This document shows, one piece after another, positions 54,401-63,990 of a DNA stretch of 64,000 nt. The notes under the pieces are model-generated. The model did not search any database. It saw only the letters and a program-made list of their open reading frames with translations, and had not been told where the DNA came from. The stretch is from NCBI GenBank assembly GCA_905221615.1, contig CAJNDT010001009.1:1-64000 (forward strand). The letters run 5' to 3'. Source of the DNA: Symbiodinium sp. CCMP2592. Lineage: Eukaryota; Sar; Dinophyceae; Suessiales; Symbiodiniaceae. Both the position numbers and the translations under genes were made by a program. The first letter of the stretch is position 1. The number at the start of each line of letters is the position of its first letter.

Positions 54401-57186
54401 ACGAGCTCTGGCGCACGCAGGGAGCCTCAGCAGGGCAGTGGCTCTGGCCCCTGTGCGTGCGCATCGCTCTCCAAGGAAGGGAGCCTTTTGACTTTAAGGC
54501 GGCCATTGTATGCGCCCTTTACAAGAAGGGCCCAGCCTCTCTCCCTGCTAATTACCGCTCTATCGCGCTACTGAACGGCATCGCGAAGCTATGGCACTCG
54601 CACCTGCGCTCCACTGTGGGAGGCCACGTCTTGTCGCGATACGAGCCTATGCAGCTTGGGGGCCGCAAGGGTGTCCACACAGGATTTGCGTTGGCCGCCT
54701 TCCGTTGTGCCTGGGACCTTTCCATCTCAGCTGGCCGATGTGTTGCCGTGGTCTTCGTCGATATCCAGGCCGCGTACTATGAGGCCAGCCGGGATCTCCT
54801 CTTTGAAGGCTTCCCTGATGACACTGCCCTGCCAGAGCATCACCACCTTGCTGGGCTGGTGCTCAGTCTTCAACAACAAGGGGCCCTTACTGCCTTGGGT
54901 GTTGCAGAGGATGTTGTTGCACTCCTCCGTGACTGTGTCGCCCTCTCCCACTGGTCACTCTCTGGCTCTTCCAACATTTTTCTTGCGTCACGGGGGTCTC
55001 GTCCAGGTGATGGCCTAGCCGACATCCTCTTTGGAGCCCTTTTCGCTGTTGGCCTTCAGCATATCCAGCGCGCTGCCACCCGTCAGGGAATTGTTCACAC
55101 CAGCGCCGGTGCTGAAGTTGGCCTCTCCCCAGGGGTCAAGCCCATCGGTTGGGCTGACGACCTTGCGGTTATGGCCGATTTTGACCGACCAGCTGATCTT
55201 CTTGTTCAACTGCCCGCGCTGGTCGGCATTATCCTTGACACTCTCCGACTCCTCCGATTTCGTGTTAATTTGGGTGCGGGTAAAACTGAGGCCCTTGTTG
55301 ACATCCGGGGGGAGGGCGCTCGAGCGGCCCGCGGAGCTCTCCTCACCGGCGATGCCATGTTAAAGATCTCTGACTCTGACAGCATCAAGTTGTGTCCCGA
55401 GTACAAGTATCTGGGTGTGGCTCAGCTGCCTCGGGATACGGGCCGCCGCGACTGTGAGCTTGCCGCCCAACGAGGCGCCGCTGCGGCCTCCCTTGCTCGC
55501 ACTCTCCTCTGCAGCAATTGCTTGCCCTGGGAACTTAAACGGGCTTGGGTCGCGGGACGAGTCCTGCCCTCTGCTTATTCCTCCCTTGCTATGTCTCTGG
55601 CCGACTCCGGCCGTGCCACGGCCCCTCTCGCTGGCCTTTTTGAACGCACGGCCAGGATCCTGCTGTCCTCATGGCAGGTTGGGGACAAGCTCACCACTCC
55701 ACTGCTCCGGCTCCTCGCTGACATTACTCCTCCTGACCTGGCTACCACCATCAGCCAGTGTCGCCTCTGCGTCCAGCTTTTCTGTAAAGCACCCACGGCG
55801 GTGCGTGACATCGTCGATGCGGCGTGGAACAGGGCCCTCCCTTGGTGCCAGGCCCTCGTCGCGGCATGTATGAGGGTGGGCGTTGCGCTTGAGGTTTGGG
55901 ACCCTAATTCCCCCCCCGCCGTCACAGCTCTGTTTGTCCAAGACCACAGCCGTGCTCTTCTTCGTGCCTGCAAGGCACTCAGCAAGTTTGGACATCGGTA
56001 CATTGCCTGTGCTCAGCTTTGGGATGACCTTTCTACCCGTAGGGCCACCCTAATTTTAGGACCCCCCCAGGCCCATCGATGCCCTGTGTGCAGCATCATC
56101 TTCCCGAGCCTGCACGCGGTCCGAGCCCACCTGCATCGCAAACATGGTGTGCTGTCCGATGTGACAGCTTACATGGCCGGCTCTGTCTGCCTCTGGTGCA
56201 TGCACGACTTCCACTCTTCGGACCGGTTGAAATACCATCTGCAATCCCACCGGGCCTGCTTGCATGGACTGCGGGTGACGGTGGGGCCTGTCTACCAGTA
56301 TGGGTCGGGCACTAAACGCAAGGGTAGAACGGCCCACAGGGGTGTTCCCCCACAACGCCTATACGGGCCCTGCAATGCCACCCCAGCACAGCGCCGGGCC
56401 GCGGATTTGGGTCTGCCTGCTGATGAGGAGGAGCTGCAACAGGAGTGGGATGCGGTGCAGCCGCCGGCCCTCTCCGACCTCGTCCCCGGCAATTTGCAAC
56501 GGGCCGCTGCGGGGTCCTCCCTCGCTGCTCCAACCCTTGCCGAACTTGGATTTCCCCTCGCCACGGCCCCAGTCTCGGAGCCCTCCCTGTCCCGCATTGC
56601 TCCATCTTTGTCATCTGTGGGCTCTCTGCCCCCTTGGCTCTCCTTTGTTGATGGGGCTGCCTCAGGCCAGGATTGGGCTCTGCCTACGCCCTGGTGGCCC
56701 GGGCTTCTTGCCATGGGTGGGGTCTTTCGGCTTCCTTCATCGTGGCATGGCTTCTGGCCCTTGTGGTCGGCCTTGGAGCTCCTTGCTCCTTGGGAGTTCC
56801 GGGCCTTCCGGTCGCTCGGCGTCCTCCGTCGCGCCTCGTCTTCCGGGCTTGGTGCTCCTGTGTCTCTCGGCGATGCGACCTCCGGCAGATGGTCTCTGTT
56901 GGGGATTGCTGCCGCCTTGGTCTCCTTCCGTATGACCTGCAAGGTCGTTCTGCGGTTTGGCGCCCTTTGGATTCCCGGGCGTCCCAGTCAACAGGGCCTT
57001 GTCCTCTTGCGGCGGTTGCTTCCTTCTGCCGTCTTCCTGGACTTCTGGTCCCCTGCTGGTCCTGTGTTTCTGGCTGCGAGCTCTGCTTCCTTGGCCTCGT
57101 CTGCTCGCGCCGTCATCGCCGGTTCTTCTCTTGCGGCCCCGTCCTCGCTCTCCGTGCGAGCTTTCTGGGCCTATCCGGCGGCTTGA
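51355..57186 (+). CDS. LINE ORF: RNase H - AP endonuclease - reverse transcriptase - C2H2 fingers (1,943 aa)
   Basis: Residues from the ATG at 51355. The first 140 continue the upstream repeats (LLRDGDSGSP at 84-93; membrane segments about 101-135). RNase H 240-395: D249 (IATDGSG), E301, D335 (VDNASA), H378 and D388. AP-type endonuclease 480-745: N488, E527 (LQET), D635 and N637 (GLDANADL), D731-H732 (RRDHMP). RT about 1000-1330: AKAPGPDGLRNELW, NYRSIALLNG, D1136 (FVDIQAAYY), D1268-D1269 (GWADDL). Two C2H2-type fingers at about nt 56080-56260 (CPVCSIIF...HLHRKH and CLWCMHDF...HLQSH). A hydrophobic C-terminal region follows. All catalytic residues are present, so the enzyme may be active. RNase H stands before the endonuclease, whereas in known I-clade LINEs it follows RT. 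Confidence 0.9.
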   Translation: MHGPGDPVPLTVPTTSDEQWDPEHCTFRPSLVRFSVGRWIPAARVDDLGLHLVPESPNLHWAHVLPAQPPLSVRVVPRHGADGLLRDGDSGSPLGSAPSRTLLPLLASLVVHGRLGRHWFFLLSAWVILAGLPELFPGKMALGFPPVPINALARTPGPSPNEVDFGLLSRTSCYLRAWGAPDWHSPDGISWAADIHQECAAQASLHQLWWMHDLFPNLPATALAPYRQAFSSFPLWSGGVPDQVLIATDGSGERGGAWAFCVWVWWRHKWHRVGWFGAAGADTPWISGTAAPGSGVSFQAELWALQAAGLWLLAWADRLSLLTSAAPTKVTIAVDNASALQIAAGQAQASEPVTTLTRYIWQAVQSRMSTRFQHVHSHVGILPNTIADFLAGWAGRTSWHPWKHVDAALPALLQEAAPWLWLIPHAKVIQGRPCVRLTAQSLPHAPAGRGSEVQCPPPEVPCAAPSLEPQRSLSLAPSLSLRIVTANVQTMRDSCASFFNPSGHGQRRQYLYSQVAQLGLDVVCLQETRSKGGRWDTAGLLTWRSGAQKGSYGCEIWIRPQLVNPPLRLDDWRIACADPRLLVIVCKRADLPLAVVAAHAPHADRPVPEIHHFWSSLQSQLCQLPRALTLVLGLDANADLLWADDDHAYIGDALGNGEEGAGEQGLFDTIQRFGLLAPASFSDLQDGPGWSWEHTGGTRKRLDHILLQAGPWSCRRTRQLPELDILNGRRDHMPLLVECDLRGQATRPKAPAPPRATVHQARAIAADLWGALPSTLRHIDSVGAEVQALKTQHSSFLRALPRPPRRPIRQPYITAASVTALDRVRQAREQLPRLRTNLEWQQRRFLLQVWRLGCTHRHPDAAPLRPDPTGLQHARLLLQACNLHVRGLQQKAHYLARSDKLAHFRTLTLEATKHWEATGVPLESIRHLRWASRKAHERRSVHAAGGFDIDSELEAQFRDQEGASLVSPVQLSSAAERWMNEPRLPCAEAVPTLLQMEQMRVRQAAAKAPGPDGLRNELWRTQGASAGQWLWPLCVRIALQGREPFDFKAAIVCALYKKGPASLPANYRSIALLNGIAKLWHSHLRSTVGGHVLSRYEPMQLGGRKGVHTGFALAAFRCAWDLSISAGRCVAVVFVDIQAAYYEASRDLLFEGFPDDTALPEHHHLAGLVLSLQQQGALTALGVAEDVVALLRDCVALSHWSLSGSSNIFLASRGSRPGDGLADILFGALFAVGLQHIQRAATRQGIVHTSAGAEVGLSPGVKPIGWADDLAVMADFDRPADLLVQLPALVGIILDTLRLLRFRVNLGAGKTEALVDIRGEGARAARGALLTGDAMLKISDSDSIKLCPEYKYLGVAQLPRDTGRRDCELAAQRGAAAASLARTLLCSNCLPWELKRAWVAGRVLPSAYSSLAMSLADSGRATAPLAGLFERTARILLSSWQVGDKLTTPLLRLLADITPPDLATTISQCRLCVQLFCKAPTAVRDIVDAAWNRALPWCQALVAACMRVGVALEVWDPNSPPAVTALFVQDHSRALLRACKALSKFGHRYIACAQLWDDLSTRRATLILGPPQAHRCPVCSIIFPSLHAVRAHLHRKHGVLSDVTAYMAGSVCLWCMHDFHSSDRLKYHLQSHRACLHGLRVTVGPVYQYGSGTKRKGRTAHRGVPPQRLYGPCNATPAQRRAADLGLPADEEELQQEWDAVQPPALSDLVPGNLQRAAAGSSLAAPTLAELGFPLATAPVSEPSLSRIAPSLSSVGSLPPWLSFVDGAASGQDWALPTPWWPGLLAMGGVFRLPSSWHGFWPLWSALELLAPWEFRAFRSLGVLRRASSSGLGAPVSLGDATSGRWSLLGIAAALVSFRMTCKVVLRFGALWIPGRPSQQGLVLLRRLLPSAVFLDFWSPAGPVFLAASSASLASSARAVIAGSSLAAPSSLSVRAFWAYPAA

Positions 57187-57239
57187 GGCCTTCCGTTTTT
57201 GTACAGGCTCCCGCTTTGTCTTTGTCATTTAGTTTGGCT

Positions 57240-57260
57240 ACGATCCTACAGCAGGATCGT
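57240..57260 (+). other. LINE 3' hairpin
   Basis: ACGATCCT-ACAGC-AGGATCGT: eight perfect pairs and a five-base loop, 47 nt before the 3' tail repeat. Many LINEs have such a 3' stem-loop that their RT recognises for target-primed reverse transcription. Confidence 0.75.
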
Positions 57261-57307
57261 TTTTGGCCTTGCATGCTTTGGTTAGCACAGGATTTCCCTC
57301 TGGCATC

Positions 57308-57325
57308 AGTGAAGTGAAGTGAAGT
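57308..57325 (+). repeat. (GAAGT)n tail of the LINE
   Basis: Three and a half units (AGTGAAGTGAAGTGAAGT) directly end the element, before telomere-like and MITE sequence. Simple-repeat 3' tails are usual for non-poly(A) LINEs. Confidence 0.75.
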
Positions 57326-57339
57326 TTCGGGTTAATGAT

Positions 57340-57463
57340 TACTTAAAGGCTCATGGGACTTAGTAAGTAAGGTTATAAGTAGGTTATAATTAGGATAACC
57401 CCACTTAGGGGACTTATAACCCCAATTATAACCTACTTACTAAGTCCCATGATCCTCTAAGTA
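57340..57463. mobile_element. MITE family B copy beside the LINE end
   Basis: TACTTAAAGGCTCATGGGAC and the complement ending ATCCTCTAAGTA. The interior GGTTATAAGTAGGTTATAAT pairs with ATTATAACCTACTTAC. Confidence 0.75.
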
Positions 57464-59652
57464 GACATTAAACCCTAAACCCCATAGATCCCTTTAAGGA
57501 ACCCTATAGATCCCTTTAAGGAGCCCTTTAAGAACCCTTACTAAGTCCCATGATCCTTCAAGTAAGGGTTCCCTTTTCATGTTGTGGCTCGGGATTGGGT
57601 GCCCAGTGTCCACCTTTCGGATGCTGCATTTAGGATTTTACAGGGTTTACGGTTTAGGGTTTAGGGATTTAGGGTTTTACAGGGTTTAGGGTTTAGGGGT
57701 TTAGGGGCTTTACAGGGTTTAGGGAGTTTAGGGTTTAGGGGCTTAGGGTTTTACAGGGTTTAGGCCTCTGTGCGTTTAAGCCGTTTCGGGGCTTAGGGCC
57801 ATCGGGGATGACTTATGGCCCAGATGATTAAACCGTGGCTTTCGAGTATCACACACTACATTTGGGTACTGCCGCCATACAGTATCAGTCTATAATAGGC
57901 CTACTAATAAGGTGCTAATATAATTATACTATGAATATTATCCAACTGTTACTGAGTGGGGGCAGTATCCAACACTACATGCCTATGGCTGCGGAAGGAA
58001 TCATCGTAGTATCTGTTGAGGCTTCGGCTTTTGCTCCTCAGAGAAGAAGGATGCCTCTGGAGAATTCAGAGAAAGCCTTGAAGCCCAAGAGCCCCAAACC
58101 CTGAACCTCGAAGCCCTAATGCCCCAACAATAATGAGGTTTATAAAAGGAAGCCTGATAAAGGCCCAAGGTTTCTGAATCAGGCTCCTACTTTAAAGCCC
58201 TCAAGCCCTGAATGTGAACAGGAAACCCTAAACCCCAAGACGCTCTTGAGATCCTTGTGCAAAGCCTTCCACCAAATTTGCAAAATTGTCACCCGAGAAC
58301 ACGTTCTGAAGTCCATCTACACCCTTTACACCCAAAAACCCTTAATCCTAAACCCCTAAAACCCTAAACCCTCAACCCAAAACCGTCAACCCTCAACCCC
58401 AAACCCCTAAACCCTAAACCCTCGACCTAGATCCTTGCAATCCCCTTAAGCCCTCCTAACCCATATGCAAACCCCAAGATCAGCCATTTGTCCAGGCCTT
58501 CTCCTCGAACTTCTCGAGTAAAGGCCTGGCAAATGCACCGGAAGTCTCGATGAAACCCTAAGCAACCCTAAACCCCAAAGTTAAGGCTTGAGGGCGTTAA
58601 GCTTTCGGGTGAAGGGTCTAGGGTATAGGGTTTAAGGTTTAGGGTTTAGGGAGTCTCGATGGGTGGGGAGGTTGCTTTGGAGGGCTTAGGCTCTAAATCC
58701 AAGCCCTTAAATGCATTCTCGGAAGCTGGTGGCTGAGAGTCCTAGTGAGTCGAGGGTTTAGGGTTTTTTTGAGCTCCTCTTTACGACTGCAGGACCGTCC
58801 TACTATCGCAAGGCCTGGGGTTTAGGGTTTAGGTCTAGGGTATAGGGTTTAGGGGTTTAGGATTCAATTCTTTGTGGCTCGGATTTCGGTGTAGAGCTTC
58901 GGATATAGAGCTTCGGATTCTGGGCTCAGGGTTTAGGGCTTCGGGTTTTGGGTGTTTGGGTGTAGGGGTCTAAACCGAAGTCGCTGAGGGATGAAGGCTT
59001 ACTAAGCTAAGGGCTTAGGGATCTATAGCTCATGGGGTTTCAGGGGCTCGCCTCTCCCGTACACCCTAACCCCTACACCCCTAAACCCGAGACCCTAACT
59101 CCCAAACCCCTAGACCCTAAACCCTAAACCCCTAGACCCCTAAGGTTTAGGATTTAGAGTTTAGAGACCCCAACTCCTAAACCCCCCTAAGATTTAGGTT
59201 TAGCGGTAGGGGTTTAGGGGTTTAGGGCTTAGAGACTCTAAATCCTAAAGTCTTCGAGTTTGGAGAGCTCTGGGCTAGGCTTCAAAACGCAAGCACTTTG
59301 GGTTTAGGGTTTAGGGTTTAAGGTTGAAGGTTTAAGGTTTAAGGTTTAGGGCTTATAGTTTAAGGTTTAGGGTTTAGGGTTTAAGGTTTAGGGTTTAGGG
59401 TGATGCTTAATCTTTCGAAACGCTAAACCTTAAACCACTGACTGAGACTTACTCAAATCCTCAGCCGCCAGCTTCCGAGAATGCGTTTAAGGGCTTGGAG
59501 TGTAAACCTGAAACTCTGAAACTCTGAGCTGCAGAGTGTATGAATGAGTTACTGAAAGACGTCAGATTTGAGCTGGGCATTAAACCCTCTACGCTGACGT
59601 ACGGAATTCATCGCAGTTGGATCTGCACCATCTTGCTTTGGCTTTGCTCTTG
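57464..59652. repeat. Degenerate telomere-like repeats, no gene seen
   Basis: TTTAGGG or CCCTAAA blocks at 57640-57770, 58330-58430, 58615-58655, 58815-58865, 59060-59240 and 59298-59402. A fragment with the family H end sequence lies near 58150-58185. No supportable ORF. Confidence 0.65.
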
Positions 59653-59773
59653 CTTGAAGGATCATGGGACATAGTAAGTAGGTCATAATTGGGGTTATAA
59701 GTCCCCTAAGTGGGGTTATCCTAATTATAACCTACTTATAACCTCACTTACTAAGTCCCATGAGCCTTTAAGT
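59653..59773. mobile_element. MITE family B copy (reverse orientation)
   Basis: CTTGAAGGATCATGGGACAT and the complement ending CATGAGCCTTTAAGT, with TTATAA repeats inside. Confidence 0.7.
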
Positions 59774-60162
59774 GCTTCTTTAAACCCGAAACCCACGGAG
59801 AGGTCCCATTCGGTTTCATACAGCACAGGCAGAACCATCCAGAATTCTAAACCCTAAACCTGAGACCCTAAATCTGCAACCCTACACCCTAAATCTGCAA
59901 CCCTACACCCTAAACCCTCGGCTGAGGTCGGCACGCGAGCTTCGCATTGGATTGCATGCCTTTTACCTCGCGACAAGCATAGGGTTTAGTCTTTAAGGTT
60001 TAAGTTTAGGGTTTAGGGTTTACGGTTTAAGTTTAGGGTTAAGGGTCTACGGTTTAAGTTCAGAGTTTAATGTTTAGGGTGTAGGGTTACAAACGAGCCC
60101 GTAAACTCAAAGAAACTCTTGGGTGTGGATTTCTGGTTTCAGGATTTGAGGATGTCGTGTAA
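59774..60162. repeat. Telomere-like spacer
   Basis: CCCTAAATCTGCAA repeats at 59865-59920 and TTTAGGGTTTA/GTTTAAG runs at 59985-60090. No gene. Confidence 0.65.
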
Positions 60163-60266
60163 TGTAGGAACCTGATTAAGCAACCTTGGGCCTTTACTAG
60201 GGCTCCTCTTATGAGTCCTACTACCTTTGGGTTATACGCCCGGGGTTTCCTAATCAGGTTCCTACA
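60163..60266. mobile_element. MITE family H copy
   Basis: TGTAGGAACCTGATTAAGCA and the complement of CCTAATCAGGTTCCTACA at the ends. Uninterrupted here, unlike 36153-36457. Confidence 0.75.
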
Positions 60267-60720
60267 CTCAACCCTAAAGCCTAAACCCTAAACCCTAAGG
60301 GTCCTAAACTCCTAGACCCCAAACCCCCTAAACTCCTAAACCCTATAGATCCCTGTAAAGGAATCCTAAAAACCCCCATAGATCCCGTTAAGGGAACCCT
60401 ATAAACCCCCGTAGACCCCCTTTTGTAAGGTCAAGGGTTCTGACTTGAAAACCTGCGAATTGAGGCTTTGGGCCTCTTGTTCGGGTGGGGGTGTTGACGA
60501 AAAGGAGATAGAGCCCGGTAGGGTTGAAGGTTTAGGGTTTAGGGTTTAGGGTTTAGGGTTTAGGGTTTTAGGGTTTAAGGTTTTAGGGTTTCAGGTTTAA
60601 CTTAACCCTGAATAGCCTACCTTTTTCAGGACCTATATAGGGAAATCATAATAAGGAGCCCTCGGTTAAGGTAGGGTTAGGTTGGGGTCGAGGGCTTGGA
60701 GCTCCAGGGAGTCGTAGTTG
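60267..60720. repeat. Telomere-like spacer downstream of the ankyrin gene
   Basis: CCCTAAA runs at 60275-60350 and TTTAGGG runs at 60530-60600. A GATCCCTNTAAAGGAA-type repeat lies between. No gene. Confidence 0.65.
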
Positions 60721-60907
60721 CTTGGCGCAGTAGTCCATAGGACAGCCACAAAAGCCCATAATGAGAGTAAGAGAGTCCCACGTCAGCATCGGCAAGAGTG
60801 CTACATAATTAGTTTGATATGGATGTATGTGTGTCTGCTTCAGCTTTGGAGAAGAGTGCTGTCGCTTGGTCTTTTACCCACTTTCCCGCTTTCAGGCACG
60901 GATGTCA

Positions 60908-61939
60908 TCAGCGACGATACGACTCCCGCAGGCGCCGTGCATAGTCCTGGCTTTCCAGCATCATCTCCCTGCACATTTGAACAGAATCCCAGTTTGAAAT
61001 CTCACGTGGAGGTGGCCCTCCTGGTGACAGCAAGTCGTCAGACCAGGGGGCCAAGTCTATCACAGGATTTCCTCTGCAGCGCTTTTCCACATCTGCACGT
61101 TGTTCCAGCAGCAAGCGCATGACATCCCTATGCCGGCACCAGGCTGCCAAGCCAAGAGCAGTAAGGCCGTGCTCGCCGTGCTCTTCCACGTCAGCTCTGC
61201 TCTCTAGAAGCATACGGGTCGTCTCCACATCGTCGACAAGGATTGCAACGTGAATAGGTGGCATCCCTCCAGCGCTGGTCTTGCCTGCGTCGGCCCTTGC
61301 ATCCAGCAGCAGCCGTACAATTTCAGGCTTTCCTTTTGCAGATGCCCAGCTCAGGGGAAGAATCCCAGCGCTTTTCTTTTGGACACTGGCGCTGAATTCC
61401 AGCATCAAGCGTACCATGTCCGTATGACCATTCTGACATGCTACACCGAGAGGCGTAGTAGCGTCATAGCTGTAGTGCCGCAACACCAGGCTGGGTTTAT
61501 CCTTGTCGGCCCCTGCCTCCAACAAAAGCTCCGCAATCTCAGCATAGCCAAGTTTAGCTGCCACGCACAGAGGGGTTTCACCCTGAGTGCCGGCTGCATT
61601 TGGATCCTGGGCTCGATTCAAGATTTCCTCGATACCAGATACTTCTTCCATGCGAACAGCCTCAAGGAGTTCATCAGCTTGTTCGGCAGTAGGGCGAAGC
61701 AAGGGAAGAACAACCAGGCTGACATCTTTAGGAGAATCCAGCACCATGTCATCTTCGAGTGCTACACCGTCGTGCAAAAGCTTCTGCCGAAACCTCGGGG
61801 GCAGCTCACAAGTCCGCTGCAGATGCAGCTTCAAAGACTCCACGTCACGCAACTCTTCCACGGGTATAGCAGCCAGTTCTTCTCCCGACAGTTGCCACAC
61901 CCGGATGAGCTGCACGGACGGATCAAACTTGCGCTTCAT
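60908..61939 (-). CDS. Ubiquitin-like domain plus ankyrin-repeat protein (343 aa)
   Basis: The ATG at 61939 (MKRKFDPSVQLIRVW) and TGA at 60910-60908 bound an intact single-exon frame. Residues about 8-80 resemble a beta-grasp ubiquitin-like fold (LSGEELAAIPVEEL..., RQKLLHDGVALEDD). From about 90, five to six ankyrin repeats follow (GETPLCVAAKLGYAEIAELL, TTPLGVACQNGHTDMVRLML, LTALGLAAWCRHRDVMRLLL). The C-terminus is charged. This combination is common in dinoflagellate gene sets and suggests a protein-interaction adaptor; partner and process are unknown. It is the only host-type gene in the window. I saw no spliced-leader relic upstream. Confidence 0.85.
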   Translation of the reverse strand: MKRKFDPSVQLIRVWQLSGEELAAIPVEELRDVESLKLHLQRTCELPPRFRQKLLHDGVALEDDMVLDSPKDVSLVVLPLLRPTAEQADELLEAVRMEEVSGIEEILNRAQDPNAAGTQGETPLCVAAKLGYAEIAELLLEAGADKDKPSLVLRHYSYDATTPLGVACQNGHTDMVRLMLEFSASVQKKSAGILPLSWASAKGKPEIVRLLLDARADAGKTSAGGMPPIHVAILVDDVETTRMLLESRADVEEHGEHGLTALGLAAWCRHRDVMRLLLEQRADVEKRCRGNPVIDLAPWSDDLLSPGGPPPREISNWDSVQMCREMMLESQDYARRLRESYRR

Positions 61940-62723
61940 GATCTCTACATGCTGCTGCTGTCTCTAACCAGACAGCTGGAGCTCTAAATCCGCTAAAACT
62001 ACTTCCTTCATGGTTCTTGGGCATAAAGTCCTTACCATTTATGGTCTGAGATGTTGAGGGGAGTGGAACCAGGACTAGAAGACATTTCCGCAGGTACCTG
62101 CCCGGCAAGGATTAAGAAGCTCCAGTTGCACACAACACTGGCTGGAATTGCTCGTGCTGAGCCAAAGATGGCGACAAAAGCTGGCTTCTGCTGGATCTGA
62201 ACGTACATGACTCAATGCGTATCTAGAAAAGAGGCACACGCATTGGAAATATGCGCAAACGAGAGTCTGCGATTCAAAGCCGAGCATGACTTGCGCAAAC
62301 CCCATTCTCGAAACTATGCAACTTGTATAAACCCTGGAACCATTTGCATCAATCCTAACCCCTAAACGCCCTAAACCATTCATACATTTTGTATAAACCC
62401 TTAACCCTCAACCCTTTCCCTTGCAGCTTCTTGGCCTGAGTGTGCTACAGTCACACGGCCTGTTGGACTACAAGCTGTGCACGACCTGCTTCGGAATGCT
62501 TCATGCGGAGCTGCAGAGAAAACATGAGAAAACCACATGTAGGCAACAACCCTGCAGCCCGCGTGTAAGAAATGCGCAGTAAAAGATTTAAGTGGTCTGG
62601 CAAAGACCCCCGTAAAGTGCCCTCGGTCCTTTCTTTCACAGCTGCCACCTTCAAGACTGCCTTTACGCTGTCGACCCATCGAAGCTTCGTCAAAGAACCC
62701 TAAGACCTGTACTCTATACCCCA
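61940..62723. other. Region upstream of the ankyrin gene, no gene seen
   Basis: Unique sequence with two short CCCTAAA-like runs (62345-62410). The promoter of the ankyrin gene should lie here, but no known dinoflagellate signal is identifiable. Confidence 0.5.
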
Positions 62724-62895
62724 CCCAGAGAACCCAATACCCCTCAATTAAGGAATATACCTTAAACTATAGAGGCCTTAGAATTATGATCTAAGGTATA
62801 TTCCTTAAATAAGGAATATACCTCAACTTATAGAGGCCTTAGTATTATGATTTTAAGGTACATTCCTGAATTAAGGGGTATTGGGACCTCTGGGC
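62724..62895. mobile_element. MITE family C copy with duplicated interior
   Basis: The ends CCCAGAGAACCCAATACCCC and complement ...GGTATTGGGACCTCTGGG bound two tandem copies of a TATAGAGGCCTTAG-(A/T)ATTATGAT unit. Confidence 0.7.
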
Positions 62896-63770
62896 AAGAC
62901 CCCAAAGACCAAAGCCTCCAACAGCCAAAGACCCCGAAGACCTCAGAGACCTTCAGGCCGGAGTTTGAAAAAGCCTTCATTCAGAGGCACTGGTTTCATA
63001 GGGACCCTTAGGGGGGTAGGGAGACTAAAGTCATCAGGACCTGCAGGGTTTAGGGTTTAGGGCTTATGGGGGTAGGGGAGCGAGAGATTGGGGACTATAC
63101 TTCCTTAAATCATCCTTTTATGGGCATTAAGGCCCGCTCCCCTCCCCGTTTCACATGTGCACTGAGAGCCCCCGAGCTCCCCACGACCACAGCGATCTGC
63201 AGCGGGTTTGGGGTTAGGGTTTAGGGCTTAGGTCTTGTGGATGCTATGCTGTGGTGAGGAGGTGGCTCCTGGAACAAAGGTCGAGCAGGCGAGGCATACA
63301 AGGCAGGCTTTTAAGCGGTCTACTGCAGGTGCTATGCAGGAGACTCATCCCCCTTAAACATTAAACCTGAAAGCCTAGGATTCCGCCTTGATTCCATGGT
63401 TGGATGAAAGGGGAAGTCAGGCTCAGCTCAGCACTTTGGGGTCTTGATTTTCCCGCCTGGTGATCCAACCCCTCAACCGGAAACCTTGCACATCAAACCC
63501 TCTCTCGACCCTGAACTCTAAACCCAATGCACTGCCTGTTCTGCCGGTAATAACACAGACCCGCACGCTGAACCTTGACACGCCTCAAACTAGCAGGTCC
63601 GTAACCTAAACCCTAAACCCTAAAATCCTAAAGCCTAAACCCTAAAGGCCCTAAAGGGGAGCCTGAAGAAATGACGGTCGCTGGGCGCAGACTCTTGGGA
63701 TGAATCTAGAGGCATGGAATCATCAGACCGGAGGTTATATTATAACCTTATAATAAGGTATATTATAGCA
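62896..63770. repeat. Spacer with telomere-like runs, no gene seen
   Basis: TTTAGGG at 63048-63062 and 63215-63230; CCCTAAA at 63605-63655. Remaining sequence has no supported feature. Confidence 0.55.
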
Positions 63771-63772
63771 TA

Positions 63773-63773
63773 A

Positions 63774-63804
<31 letters not shown>

Positions 63805-63807
63805 TAA
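63773..63807. repeat. (TA)n microsatellite
   Basis: About 12 pure TA pairs followed by CATATATAAATA. Confidence 0.9.
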
Positions 63808-63883
63808 ATAGAGTGAATGCATCGCAGGAAAGCAGGGCTGAAGCTCCTCGGATGCTAAAAAACCATCCCTGGCAAGGGTCTAT

Positions 63884-63990
63884 ATGGGTAGTTGTCAAAA
63901 TTAGGTTCCCTTTTTTGGGTACCCTAAGTATTAGGTGCCGTATTATAATATGGACCCGAAAAGAGACCATACTTTTGACAACCACCCATA
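63884..63990. mobile_element. MITE family E copy
   Basis: ATGGGTAGTTGTCAAAATTA and the complement of TACTTTTGACAACCACCCAT form its ends; the interior holds GGTTCCC...GGGTACC. Confidence 0.7.

Larger units (their letters stand above)
37575..57325 (+). mobile_element. Giant non-LTR (LINE-type) retrotransposon, about 19.7 kb
   Basis: GC-rich coding sequence fills the interval on one strand. The last third encodes RNase H, AP-type endonuclease, RT and C2H2 fingers. The earlier two thirds encode a low-complexity N-terminal protein and a long hydrophobic/globular repeat polyprotein in successive overlapping frames. The 3' end has a perfect hairpin and a (GAAGT)n tail, typical of LINEs. The 5' limit is placed where repeat-poor GC-rich sequence begins. 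No LTRs were seen. The size is several times that of ordinary LINEs. Confidence 0.8.

Noticed and set aside
60718-61967. Plus-strand ORFs over the ankyrin gene
   Set aside because: They are antisense shadows of the ankyrin frame.
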